This document shows, one piece after another, positions 11,661 through 23,400 of a stretch of 64,000 bases of DNA. Origin of the DNA: Yamagishiella unicocca (Eukaryota; Chlorophyta; Chlorophyceae; Chlamydomonadales; Volvocaceae); assembly GCA_003116995.1 (NCBI GenBank), contig BDSL01000063.1:434001-498000 (forward strand), given 5' to 3'. Position 1 is the first letter of the stretch, and every line of letters begins with the position of its first letter. A program made the position numbers and the translations under genes. Under the pieces are notes generated by a model that saw only the letters and a list, made by a program, of their open reading frames with translations, was not told the DNA's origin and did no database searches.

Positions 11661-14308
11661 ATGGGCGAAAACAATTACAGCTTCGACAACCTGCCAGTCT
11701 ACTTTCGTATTGGTTCAATTGGAGCAGGTGGAAGCATGTGATTATTACTGGGGCGCGATGGCAAGGGTCATGCTAGTCATCCAGCGGTTAAAGGCTGAAT
11801 GCTGCAGGGTTCGGCGTGGGCTGCGGAGTTGGCATCGGATTTGGGCAGCCGCTAAACCTTGGTAAGCATATGTAATTACAGTTATAAAGCTGGACTCACT
11901 TCCTTTCGGGAAGCGAAGCGCCCCTCGCCCCCTCGCGTACACACCGTGGACCAATTCAACCATATTCATCTCTCGGAGTCGGGGCCTGTCATCCCTGCGC
12001 CCGGCCTCCTACGCCACCATGCCTGTACGGCCACAGGAGCTGTTCCAGGAATGGGCCAAGCGATGGCGGGAATGAGCAACGGCTTGGGCCAAGTTAGCGG
12101 CCTTGTTGGCGGCGCTGGCACAGGCGCCAGGGAGGCGGTGCGCCGGCTGGGAGTCAAGGGCTTGGATGCAGGGATTGGGTGCGGCGTGGGTGTGGGGTAT
12201 GGCTTTGGTGCAGGCCTCTTCCTAAAGCCGTCCGCTGCCGAACAGTTCGTACGACTGGTGGAGAATGCAGCAGGTGAGCGTGGAGGCTAGTTGTGGTTGC
12301 TGCTGCGTGCTATAACTCTCCGGGCTGAGTGTGACCGGTGTACGGGGACCGAAGGGCAGCGCCTCCAGAAACCAGGTGCAATGACAGACGACGGGTAAAG
12401 CGCGCAGAAACTCCTGGTGGCACGGATGCGTTAGCACGCATGGTATCACGGTATGATTGGTTGCGAGGAAAACCCGTGTACGAAACCCGATGTGGTTGGT
12501 GGGGTGCAGCTCTAGGTAGAGGGGTGCAGTAGGGTAACCTAACCCGTGCTGGTGCGGTAGTAGGTAGGTGGAAGGGAGTTGCCGCTGAGCAGCACGAGTG
12601 CGGCATGAGTGCCCACCCTTGTCCTCACCAGGGGGAGCGATCTTTGGCTTGGCGCCTGGCCCCCTCCGACTTGGGTCGTGGCCTTACACAGTCTGGTGCC
12701 ATCCAAGCCACCAGCTGCCGGACATCACCGAATGATACGAGTTCTGGCCCCCTTTGACCACGCCCACTTACGATTTGCTGCTGTCCGCTCCGCTCCCCTC
12801 CCCCTTCCTTCCCTCCCTGCAAGGCAACCTGGTGTGCCATGCTCAGGCCAGGCTACAGGAGGCAGGCATACACCTGCCGCCTGGGCCGCCGCAGCCCACG
12901 CCGCCTTCCTCGCAGCCCACGCCGCCTTCCTCGCAGCCCACGCCGCCTTCCTCGCAGCCCAGCCTGGCCCCGCAGCCTGCGCCAGCCGCGGGCCCGCAGG
13001 CGGCACCCAGCCCCCCGCACTACCCGCACACCCCCGCGCCGCACCACCAGTCCTACTCAGGGGGGCCCAGCCCGGCGCCGGCCCCGTACACGGCCGCAGG
13101 CGCGCCGCAGGCGCCGCCAGGCTTCCCCCTCACCGCCCTCCTGCCCCCTTCCCTCACTGGACTGCATGGCGCCGGGCTCCTAGGGCAGCCGCCTCGCCCC
13201 TCCTACACCGCACAGCCCTCCCTGCAGCAGCCGCAGGAGCGTGACGCGCACAGCAGCGGCAGCGGCGCCGCCGCGGGCGCGCTCGGCGCCGCCTCCTCCT
13301 CCTCCTCCTTCCCCTCCTCCTCGTCCTCCTCGCCCTCCTCCATGGCATCCGGGGAGCCATCCACTGAGGAGTTCCGGGCGCTACTGCGGCACGAGCGCGA
13401 GATCTTGCGGCTCAAGGCGCAGAACCGGGCGCTGCGGCGGGCTGTCTGTAAGCTGGACCGCAGGTAGGGAGGAGGGTTGCGAGGAAAGCCTGTGTACGAA
13501 AGAGGAAACCGTGGGGAGGAGGGGGGTTGCGAAGGGCAGTAACAGGAGAGTCCCTAGCGCCGGGAATCAGGTTGGTTCGGGCCGGGTACGAAGCTGTTGC
13601 CGTAAGGACTAAGCAGCGCAGCGTTGCGGGGTTGGTAGCGGCAGCACGGTGAGGGGGGGAAGCGGCGTCAAGAGTTGGCACGGGCTTTGGGTGATGATCA
13701 CCGGTATGCCTTCAGTGCACGTGCCGGTATCAGGGGACTGGCACCTGGGGGCTGGGGACCGGGACCTGGCTTGTCCGGGGCGCCGTTGACTGGCTGGTCC
13801 GGGGCGCCGTTGACTGGCTGGTCCGGGGCGCCGTTGACTGGCTGGTCCGGGGCGCCGTTGACTGGCTGGTCCGGGGCGCCGTTGACCGGCTGGTCCGGGG
13901 CGCCGTTGACTGGCTGGTCCGGGGCGCCGTTGACTGGCTGGTCCGGGGCGCCGTTGACTGGCTGGTCCGGGGCGCCGTTGACTGGCTGGTCCGGGGCGCC
14001 GTTGACTGGCTGGTCCGGGGCGCCGTTGACTGGCTGGTCCGGGGCGCCGTTGACTGGCTGGTCCGGTGGACCTGCAGCTGCTGCCAATTGCAGTGCTTCT
14101 GCCTCCTGTCAGAGCAGCACCTGGCTGTCGTCGTGCCTTCCGCCTTCCGCCCGCCCGTCTGCTCTCTCCTCCCCAAGAGTCACACCATGCGGCAAATTGC
14201 GCACCGTGCCCGCCCGCCGACCCCCGCGCGTCCCCCCCGCCCGACTGCAGGTTGCCCATCTGTAAGGAGCCGAGCGACGATGATGGCGGTGCGAATGGTT
14301 TAGGGTGA
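11661..14308 (+). CDS. Glycine-zipper, proline-rich, coiled-coil protein of unknown function
   Basis: I joined five exons by splice sites and phase: 11661-11727, 11808-11861, 12037-12273, 12824-13463, 14251-14308, giving 351 residues. The start MGENNYSFDNLPVYFRIGS opens exon 1. Two glycine-repeat segments follow: FGVGCGVGIGFGQPLNL (about residues 24-40) and GLDAGIGCGVGVGYGFGAGL (about 78-97). These look like glycine-zipper membrane or packing helices. A Pro/Gln/Ser-rich linker comes next, including a PTPPSSQ repeat. A short charged helix (EEFRALLRHEREILRLKAQN) suggests a coiled coil near the C-terminus. The last exon is acidic. Paired GxGxG blocks of this kind occur in small plant proteins, from memory, but I cannot name the family. 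The first donor (GTGGAA) is weak. The gene is convergent with thioredoxin m. Confidence 0.66.
12899..12962 (+). repeat. In-frame 21-bp tandem repeat (PTPPSSQ)
   Basis: Three copies of a 21-bp unit encode PTPPSSQ in the proline-rich linker of the glycine-zipper protein. The length preserves the frame, as expected for a coding minisatellite. Confidence 0.85.
13774..14061. repeat. 24-bp minisatellite, 12 copies, intronic
   Basis: Twelve nearly perfect copies of a 24-bp unit containing GGGGCGCCGTTGACTGGCTGG fill most of the last intron of the glycine-zipper gene. Because 24 is a multiple of 3, several frames stay open on both strands and yield spurious GAPLTGWS and PDQPVNGA peptides. One unit has GACCGG in place of GACTGG. 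Confidence 0.95.
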
Positions 14309-14603
14309 TGTCCGGTTTTTTTGTGAAGGTCTCAGTTGCACGGTTGCACTGGGGGAGATTTATTAGGTACAGGACCTGTGGTACGGCAAAGATCCCCGTC
14401 CGTCGGCTTTCTGTGCTGTCCTTGGCTTAATCTGTTATGGCTCTCGTAGCACGTGAGAGATGACTGTTGTCATATACGTTCACGTGATGCTGACAGGAGT
14501 CTCGCTTGTTGGAACGGGTTGTGCATGTGGAGTTGCTGTGCACTGGCGTTTAATATTTGAGTATCGGCTTCCGCTGCTGTTGGTATGAAGCGAACTGTCA
14601 CGG

Positions 14604-14608
14604 TGTAA
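14604..14608 (+). terminator. TGTAA polyadenylation signal (glycine-zipper gene)
   Basis: TGTAA lies about 300 nt after the stop at 14308. A second TGTAA lies at about 14636, so either could be used. Confidence 0.45.
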
Positions 14609-14997
14609 GGATCCTAGGAGCACTCTTGCGGTTTCTGTAATCGGATGATTGCCGACCATGGTGCCTATACCGTCCGCCATGCCGCTGCCGATAGTAGGTA
14701 CTGAACACGTACACCGACGCTAGCTTGCGCAACAGTGACAGTTGTAACTGCAGGTATCTGTGCCATGGTTTCATGTTGTACGCTCTCCCCCCTCCCTGTA
14801 CGATCATACACATGTCTTTGGATCCAGATGTGCATGTCAGCACGTGCTTACCATCTACGGCACACGTACTCCCATATTCTGCTGATCCCTCACCAGGCCG
14901 GTTTTAGCATGGTGCACTTGACTAGAACAGGCAAACTTCAAATGCAGGTATGGGGATGGACTACTGGCAGTGGGGATAGAGGTTGCGTGCCGACGCG

Positions 14998-15002
14998 TTA
15001 CA
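14998..15002 (-). terminator. TGTAA polyadenylation signal (thioredoxin m)
   Basis: TTACA on the plus strand reads TGTAA on the minus strand, about 330 nt beyond the thioredoxin stop codon. Confidence 0.5.
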
Positions 15003-15332
15003 CTCAAGCGCTGCGGACGCAGCCACACGCAACACAGCCAGCCACGGAAAACAGTCGCCCATTAGCCTCACACGCACGCCACGACCAAATGGAGGTCTGT
15101 AGCAAATAGGCGACGCTTTGCAGACACGCCATCTTCATCAAAACTCGGTCTGCGTCGTGTGAGCACCACTTTATTCTTCCCGGTGTACCAAAAATCGCTG
15201 CTCTAGCTACTGCATCCCGACAGAAAAGCGATGCTGCAGCTGCCCGCCTTTCCCTTTCACCCTCCGCTCTATTATCCCGCATTCGCTCTAAAAGTCTCCG
15301 ACCCCAGCGGAGCGTCCTCATGCGCTCAGCGA

Positions 15333-15758
15333 TCAGCTCGTGTACTTCTCAACAGTCTGGATGATGGTGGCCTTGGGGACGGCGCCAATGATGGTCTCGC
15401 ACTTCTTGCCGCCCTTGAAGACCATGATGGTCGGAATGGACCGAATGCCATACTCAGACGCCACGTTCGGGCTCTCGTCCGTGTTCAGCTTCACGCACTT
15501 AAGAGTTGCTCCATACTCTTTGGCAATCTCGTCCACGACGGGCGCAATAATGCGGCAAGGGCCGCACCAAGGCGCCCAGAAGTCCACCAGCACTGGGACG
15601 CTGCTCTCCAGCACAACGCTCTTGAAGGTGTCATCGTTCACCGCTCCAGCCTCAGCGCGAACAACGACCGAGCGACGCTGCACGCGAGCGAAGGCTGGGC
15701 GAACGGTGTTGGTGCGGACCGAAGGGGCCGCAGCAACGCGACGCGCAAGAAGGGCCAT
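15333..15758 (-). CDS. TRXM: Thioredoxin m, chloroplast
   Basis: A single uninterrupted ORF of 141 residues. The first roughly 35 residues are Arg/Ala/Val-rich without acidic residues ([20 protein letters not shown]...), typical of an algal chloroplast transit peptide ending near VVVRAEA. The thioredoxin fold follows with the redox site WCGPC at residues 64-68, preceded by VLVDFWAP. The cis-Pro loop is SIPTIMVF and the Gly-rich strand follows near [13 protein letters not shown]. The m-type call rests on similarity of the core to bacterial-like plastid thioredoxins. The protein reduces disulphides of stromal targets in light regulation, using electrons from ferredoxin-thioredoxin reductase. 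The absence of introns is notable in this intron-rich window. Confidence 0.95.
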   Translation of the reverse strand: MALLARRVAAAPSVRTNTVRPAFARVQRRSVVVRAEAGAVNDDTFKSVVLESSVPVLVDFWAPWCGPCRIIAPVVDEIAKEYGATLKCVKLNTDESPNVASEYGIRSIPTIMVFKGGKKCETIIGAVPKATIIQTVEKYTS

Positions 15759-17494
15759 TTTTGTTAAAGTTTTTGGTATACAATGAAAGTGGTAACAAGA
15801 TAAACTGCTGAGCGAATGGAAATATTATAGGAGCCGTGCAAGTGTCCAGGGACCATTATCCGTCCTGCCGATGAGATGGATGACTGCCCTAAGCCCACAA
15901 ATCCCTCCCTCACCATCGACAAGTTATACAATTAGGCATGGTTTCCTTTTACGCAAACTGATCTCTTTTGAGCTATACTTTGTCCTCTACTGAATATTGA
16001 TCGGGGTCGCCCTTGGGCCGGCTTGCTGATATGACACCCAGAGGGATTGGACTGCCTTCATACCCCTGATAACATCGTTATATAGCGTGACTGATAAATG
16101 GGTCGTGCTCTTGAGGATTGATCCAGCGCAGCAAGGTCGCGTGTCCAATCGAGCGGGGAAGCTATCCTTGTCAAGCAACGTGCCGTCGTTGGGATACATG
16201 TTTATATTTGTTGTAGCGCGCCTAGATCTGGACACTTGTTTTGCTTGTCGCGTCGCATGTGTGTTGTCCTCCTGGCCTTGGAGCCACCCTGTCGGCAAGA
16301 GTGGGAGTTTCGTCCCATATGCGTTTGCAAGATACGTGCGGACAAGGGGATTATGCGGACAATGCACCTTATGCTTCCGCGACAGCACGGGAGGCGCGCT
16401 CAGAAAGGTCCGAGCCATGTTAGCGGCTAAAACACCGCATCCTCAACGCCGTGGATGCGGTGACGGTGAACGTAAAATAGAAGGTTGGGTAAGACAGATA
16501 CCTTGCGTATACTGGGACAAACCCCCGTGTCGTATCTGCTCGTCCCTCGGCCTGACAAAGGAAACAGCCCAGGCATTCGGAGCAACTGCGCAACGCCTTA
16601 CCCAGTCTTCCATCCACACCACTAAACTTCAGCTCCAAAGTTGCGTGTGACATGCGGCTCGTCCCTACTCGGGACTGCTTGACCGCTCCCGCTGGATGAC
16701 GGCTGCCTCAGGTCATAGGTCAACGTCAGTAGTAACGTGCTGGCCCCGTTTAGGTGATGACAGCACGACCTGCCGCCGCCGTTTGTAGCCATCCAAGCCT
16801 ATGCTAAGTCTTACCGCTGCGAGCCCCGCGCCGGAAGCTGATGTAGTTCAAAGCATCGTGGGCTGCAGACGCAGCATGGGCGTTGCGACATCGGACGAGA
16901 AGGACAGCGACATTGTCCGAAAGAGTCGCGCCGCCGCTTCGCCTCTGAGCGCCTGGCAAAGTGGCAGCCACAACGAGGCTTCAGGTGTGACCCAGGGGAC
17001 ATAAACACGAAAGCCGTAAGGCTGCACATAAGAACGATAATATTTTAGTCGTCTTACCAATAAACGAAGATTTACTGAACTTGGCGGCTGCAGTAGTCCT
17101 CTGCGCAACGTTGCGCGGGCGCGTTCTGCGTGCGCCGACCCGCGGGTCAGCCGGGTTCCAGTGCCACCGGACCGCCTGGTCGGCCCCGCGCCTCTTCGCT
17201 CACGTAGCGCCTTTGGGCAGGCGGGAAAGACTATCGCCGCGTCAGCGCCTCATGTTCTTACGGCATCTGCAAGACATGCGATAATGATACACGATAACTA
17301 TACGCTGTGTATGCCTTTGGGGAATCTCGCACCCGTACCCCTGTATGCGCGGTGGCTTTACCTGCTCCGATGCCTCGGCGAGCCTCACACAGCCTGCGCG
17401 GTGTGTGTCCGGGCCCCCCTTAACCACCCTTAACCACCTTTAACCACCTTTAACCACCCTTAACCGCCCGCTACCAGAACCCTCCTCGGGGCAG
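15759..17494. other. Intergenic region upstream of TRXM and the low-complexity gene
   Basis: This stretch contains the TRXM promoter on the minus side. On the plus side it may contain unrecognised 5' exons of the next gene, because the large exon starting near 17495 is open further upstream without a convincing start codon. No domain-bearing ORF was found. Confidence 0.4.
17420..17465. repeat. 10-bp tandem repeat
   Basis: About 4.5 copies of TAACCACCYT lie head to tail, just upstream of the probable acceptor of the low-complexity gene. The pyrimidine-rich repeat may serve as part of that acceptor tract. Confidence 0.8.
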
Positions 17495-20400
17495 CATGGA
17501 ACGCCGGGGCGCTCGTCGGAAGCGCCGTGTGATGGTGATGATGACGATGTTGGCGATGACGAACATGGTTGTGTTGATATCCTAGGCAGTCCGCAGCACG
17601 CCTCTACTGGCACTGGCGCTGCCAACGACACAGATAACCGCGCTGGCAACCGCACGTCCGCACACCCTCAACCCCCGCACCCTCGGGTGCCGTCAGCGCT
17701 CCAGGGAACCCAGGGGCTTCGCCGGGGCAGCGGCTGCCCCCTGCTGGGGCCCAGCACCCCCGACCGGCAGCAGGAGGTCGGCGTGGCAGTACACCGCCGC
17801 CCTGGCGGTCCGGCCCATGACGACCTACAGAAGACCACCAGCAGCGCCACCACGAACACCACCACCGGCCTGCAGCGGCAACAGCAGCAGCGGCAACAGC
17901 AGCAGCGGCAGCAGCAGCAGCAGGCTGCCTCACTCTGCTGTGGAGAAGGAGCCGAGCAGCAGCAGCAGCCCCTGGCGGCAGCAACCGCGCCAGGTGTCGC
18001 GGCAGCGGCCCAGCGCCTTGCCGGCAGCCGGCATTGTCACCCAACCCGCGCCCCCGACGAAGACGCATCAGGCGCGCCGCTGCTGGCAGCGTCCGCGGCA
18101 TCGCCGCCGCCAGCCGGCACCGCCCAACGGCAGGAGCAGCGGCACTGGCAAGAGCAGCCGCACGAGCAGCCGCCAACGCCGCAGCGGCGGGCTGGAGGGG
18201 CAGGCGCCGCCAGTGGCTCCGCGGCGTCTTTGTCCGCACCCGGCAGCCCCGCCAGCCTCCTGACCGCCCGTGTGGCCTCCCTGGACGCAACCCAGCTCAC
18301 TGCCGTACTGCGCACCGCGCGGCTGCACCGAGCCGCCTCCCGCGGCCTGGCGGCGCCGCCAGCAGCGGAGGTCTCGACGGGCGGAAGCGCGGGCACTTCC
18401 GCTGTACCGCCGTCGTACGAGGATCTCCACTCGTCGGAGGCGCAGGCTTTATCCTGGTCGGACGAGTTCGATTTGGCAGCAGCAGCAGTATCAGCAGCAG
18501 CAGCAGCAGCAGCAACAGCGGTGATGGCAACAACAGGAGCAGCAGCAGCGGTGGTGGCAACAGCAGGAGCATCGGCACCGGTATCATCGGCGCCCGGTCC
18601 TGCATACTCGAGGGACACGGGGCAGACGGCTGGCTCAAGAGCGGACCGCAGACGAGAGGGCGGCGATGTCGTCGCCACCATCGGTTGCACGATTGCGGAC
18701 GGTACGACAGCAGCGGCGTATCGGTTGCGAGATAAGAAACAGGATTCGCCAGCTGCGCCACAGGATTCGCCAGCGCGGGGCGCCGCCGCCGCGGGCGGCG
18801 CCGCCGGCGGCTTCACGCAGCGCCCGGGCGCCCCGCGTATCGCGCTGAACCCCCGATCGAGCCGAGGACGGAGCGCGAACCTCTCCTCTAACTTCGAGGT
18901 GCTGGGCCTGGAGATCTCAGCCGCCGCCGCCGCCGTCACCACCACCACCGACGCCGCCGCCACCGCCGCCGCCACCACCGACGCTGCTACTGCCCCGGCT
19001 GCCCCGGCAACCTCGGGATTATCACACTTCCGAGGTGCACTGCCGATCGACGGCCCCGCTGCCGGCGGGACGAGCACCCTCCTACCTTCGTTCACATCCG
19101 CTGCCTCAGCCATGAGGCGCTTCGCGCCCTCCTCCCCGCCGCAGCCCTCGTCGCCGGCTCATGACCTGGACCAGCGGCGGCCATACGGGGTTCTCCTGGG
19201 TTGGGCTGCAAGCGAGGAGGCAGACGGTGGTGACGAGGGAGAGGTGGGCGCCGCTTCCGCCATTGGTGAGGAGGGAGAAGAGGGCGCCCTTTCCGCTGCG
19301 CAGTCGTCCCGTTTCCATGTGCCGCCGCCGCCACCACCACCACCGCCGCCACCACCACCAGCCACACGACGCAGCTTCGAGGCCGCGGACGTCATTAGCG
19401 GTGACGTCACCGGGGTTGCCGCCGCCGCTGACGCCGATGCTTTGCCGTTCGCTTGCTCGCCGTCGCCGTCGCCGCCGTCGCCGCCGTCACCTTCACCGCC
19501 GTCGCCGCCGCTGCTACAGCTGCTGCGCGAGGTTCGCCCCGCCGCCTTCTCCTGCCGGCCCAACGGAGCTGCACCGGCTACTGCCACTGGCACGGCCCTC
19601 CCCACTGCAGCGTCTGCAGCGGCCGCGGAGGCGCCTGACGGCGCTAGCAGCGGCGGCGGCGGTGGCGGCGGCGGTGGCGGCGGCGGCGTGTGGGATCCCC
19701 AGCGCGGCGATGTCGTACGCCAGCGGCACCATCATCCACAGAGCGACCAGCCGCAGGGCCCGCCGCCGCATCGCCCACACGACCAGCCGCAGCCGTGTCG
19801 CCGCCAGCCACACCGGGAGTTATCCTTCACCCTGCATCTGGCCCCGGAGGTGAGACCGTCCCCGGAAGGACAGCCGCCGCCCGGGAGCCCCGGCGGAAGC
19901 CTCCTTGTCATCAGCGCCCCCCAAGTTGGGCCTGACGGCCTTACCTTTGCTGCTGGCGGCGGCGGCGGCGCCGCCGCCGCCGGGGCGCAGTCCGCGACGG
20001 AGGGAGGCGGCGAGTCCACGCCGCGAGCCACAGCCGGCGCCGCCAGCCCTTTCGCAGGCGGCAGCGGCAGTGGCGGCGGAGGCGGCGGCGCCGCCGCCGC
20101 TCGTCCCGCTGACGTCATCGCGCAGGCGGACCTGGTTCTGGGGTTCGCAGCTCTGGGCCAGGCCAGTGAGCTGCAGCCCCGGCTGGACGAGTACGGCTGG
20201 CTGGACGAGCTGGTGGCGGCCGCCACGTCAGGCAACCAGGCCACCCTGGAGCGGGTGGTGGAGGGGCTGGGGGACGAGTCACTGGCGGCACTGCTGCAGA
20301 CTGTTGAGCTGCTGGAGCTCACCGGTGGGTTGAGGTGGCGGGGTGGGTTGAGGTGGCGGGGCGTGTGCCGGCTGGATGGATGGGTGATGGAGGGTCGGAT

Positions 20401-23400
20401 CGAGACGGCCTGCACTTGGGAGGCGAGGAGGGGTGTACCCGTGGCGCGGCGAGGCGGCAGCAAAAGTGGACGTCTGTTCACGTCGCTGAATTGTACTAAT
20501 GTCGTACTGCGCCCGCCCCGCAATTCCCCCGGGGGCCCGCCACCCGACGCGTGCAGGCCCACGGGACCCCCCCGCGAGCTGCGCCGCTGGCGCCCTCCCC
20601 TCCCCCGCGGCACCGGGCCCCTTTTTCGACCGCGCAATCGTGGTGCCCAACGCGGGCGGCTCGACGGTACCGGCGCCGCCGCCATATCGTTCAGGTGGTG
20701 CTCGCGTGCAGACAACGCCGCCAGCGGTGCCGCCGCCGCAGTTGGCGCACACACCTCTGTCGGCGCCGAGGTCAGGTCGTAGCCCGCCACACAGTCCACA
20801 GCCTGGAGCTCCCGGTGCGGGAGGGGGGACATCGGGAGGAGCTCGGCCTGAGCATGAGCGACGACAACGACAAGAACAATACCAGGGTCCGCAGCAGCAG
20901 CAGCAGCAGCGGCAGCAGCAGCGGCAACAGCAGCAGCTGCAGGGTCGGCGGCAGCTGCAGCAGCCCGCGTTGGCTCAGCAGCAGTGGCGAGGCGGCGCTC
21001 AAGACGGTTGCGGCGGCGGCGGGCGACTCGCAGCCGACCACGACTACAGTCGTGGCGGCGGCGGCGGCAGCGGTGCAGCTTCCAGCACCGAAAGTGCAAC
21101 CCCAGCGAAGGGAGCCAGATGCAACGGGGAGACCGGTAGCCTCAACGCCTATATGAACCAAGAGCCGCGTTCGCACGAGCACGTGTGTCGCAACGACGTC
21201 AGCGCAGCAGGCGGCCGCAGCGGCGGGGGAGAGCGGGTGCCGCCCGCGGCGGCGGCGGCGGCGGCGGCGGCGCTGGTCCCTCCTAGCGCCTTCACCGCCG
21301 CGGCCGGCGCAGCCGGTGCCGGCCCCTGCGCGCCCCCTTGCGCCGGTGTTGGCGGCAGCGACGACTTCCATGCGCCAGCGCACATCGCGCCCCTCACACT
21401 CACCACCGCCCGCACCATCAGGCCGAGGAAAGCGGCGCGAGGGGGCGACAAGGCCACCGCCGCCGCGGCGGCGGCGGCGGCGGCGGCCGCAGTGGTGCCG
21501 GTCGACCCGCGGGAGGGAGGGCACCAGCGGCAGCAGCAGTGGGAGGGAGCGGGCCTTATGGCCGCTGCGCGAGAGATGGGCCCAGCGCCCCCGATGGCGG
21601 CAGCTGCTGCTGGTGGGTTGGAAGTACGACAGGCTGTCGCACTGGCAGCCGCCGCCGGGGCTGTTGCCACAGCCGCCAGTTGTTTGGGTGGTAACGATGG
21701 CGGCGGCAATGGCGGCGGCAGCGGCGGCAGCGGCGGTGGCGGCGGGGTGGCGGCGACGGCGGCGGCGGCGGCTCGACCCGGCCTCGCGGCGGTGGCGTCG
21801 CCCTTTGCTCAGGCTGCTGTGCAGGGCCTCGCGACTGGCGGCGGTGGCGGCGGCGGCGGCGGTGCCGAGTCCCCAGGTGGTGCCGCCGCCCTGCTTACTG
21901 TCGGCGCATCGGAGGCAGTTGCCCGCGAGCTCGCTCCGGCCGGGTCCCCTTCCGACGGCGATGGCGGCAGCGGCGGCGGGGGCGGCTGCACGTCGCATGT
22001 CGCAACGGCGGACTCTGAGGCTGCGCCCACCGGCACGACCGCCGCCGCCGCCGCCGCCGCAACCCAGCCCCCCCGCCCGACGGCTCCGCCGCTGCCGGCG
22101 GCAGCCCAGGCGCTGCGGCGGGCGGTGTCGAGCCGCGTCTCCTCGAGGACCGCCAGCGGCGGAACGCGGGGAGGAGTCTCGCTGGACCGGCGCGGCAGCG
22201 GCGCACTGCAGTGGGGCAACCAGGGTGCCGGTACGGCCGCCAGGCTGCCACGTCAGCAGCAGGTACAGCAGCCGCAGCCTGAGTGCTACTCCTACCACTC
22301 GCATTACGAAGGACCCGGCGGTGCGAGCGGCGGCGCCAGCAGCCCCCCCCACCCGCGCCCGGCGGGAGGCCCGCAGCAGCCGTTCCAAACACACCCGGGG
22401 CTGCACGGCGCCGCGTGGGAGGGGGTGCCGTACGGCAGCCCACCGCCGCCGCTGGCGGCGGCGCGGCAGTACAGCTGGCAGCTGCCGTACCAGGCGGCGC
22501 ACGCAGTGATGCACGCGTCTCCGTTCACCATGCCACACGTGGGGATGATGCCGTGGCGGGTGGGTAGCGGTGGCCCCGGCGAGAACTTTGCTGCTGCTGC
22601 TGCTGATACTGGTGCTGCTACTGCGAATGCTACTACTGGCGCCGCCGGTGCGCCCGTGCCTCCAGCTCCTGCTGCGGCTACTGCCGGTGCGGCGGCGGCC
22701 CGTGAGGTCCCTGTTCCTGCACACTACCACCACTGGCTGGCGAATGGGTACCCGCAACTGCATCTCGGCGCTCAGTTTCAGCAGCAACAGCACCAACACC
22801 AGCTGCATCCATCGTGGCCACAACCCGCAACAGGACCCGGCCTGGCGCGACAGGGCTCGGCCATCGCAGCCATGACGCCACCCCCCCTCCCACCGCACCC
22901 GATGCTGATGCCGCTGCTATTGTCAAACCAATCCAGCGGCGGACTGGGACTGCTGATGGCACCCACGTCGCCTCCCCTGGAGCCGGAGGCGCCAGCAATG
23001 GCGCCGTACTACCACCACCAACAGCAACAACAAGCGTGGGCGACGCCGCCGCAGCAAGGCATGCCGTACGGGGGGCCGTGGGCTGGCCACCTGGGGCCAC
23101 TGGGTGGAGAGGGGGGAGCTGAAGGAGGGAGCATGTGCTCGCTTGCAGCGTGCGGCGCGTATGGTGAGTGGGGCCGAGGAGGCGAAGTTTGCGTTACACG
23201 TCGGTTCTTTGGGCCAGGCTGGCGTCAGCATCGAGCCTGAACACTTTGTGCACTTTGCGCAGAAGCGCGCTTTTTGCGCTCCTAAGCGTGTCCTGCCTGC
23301 CACCCCGTACTGTTTCGCAATGGCAGGGAGACATTGCCGTGCCTTGTTCAGAGGATGCACGCCCTCGTCGGCCATCCCAAACCTAGCATGCGTTTTGCCA

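Noticed and set aside
13609..14265. ORFs with GAPLTGWS or PDQPVNGA repeats on both strands
   Set aside because: They are products of the 24-bp minisatellite lying in an intron. The flanking exons join in phase without it.
18037..22898. Long minus-strand ORFs (358, 455 and 708 residues)
   Set aside because: They are antisense shadows of GCN-repeat coding exons of the giant low-complexity gene. Arg/Ala/Ser composition follows from the codons on the other strand.
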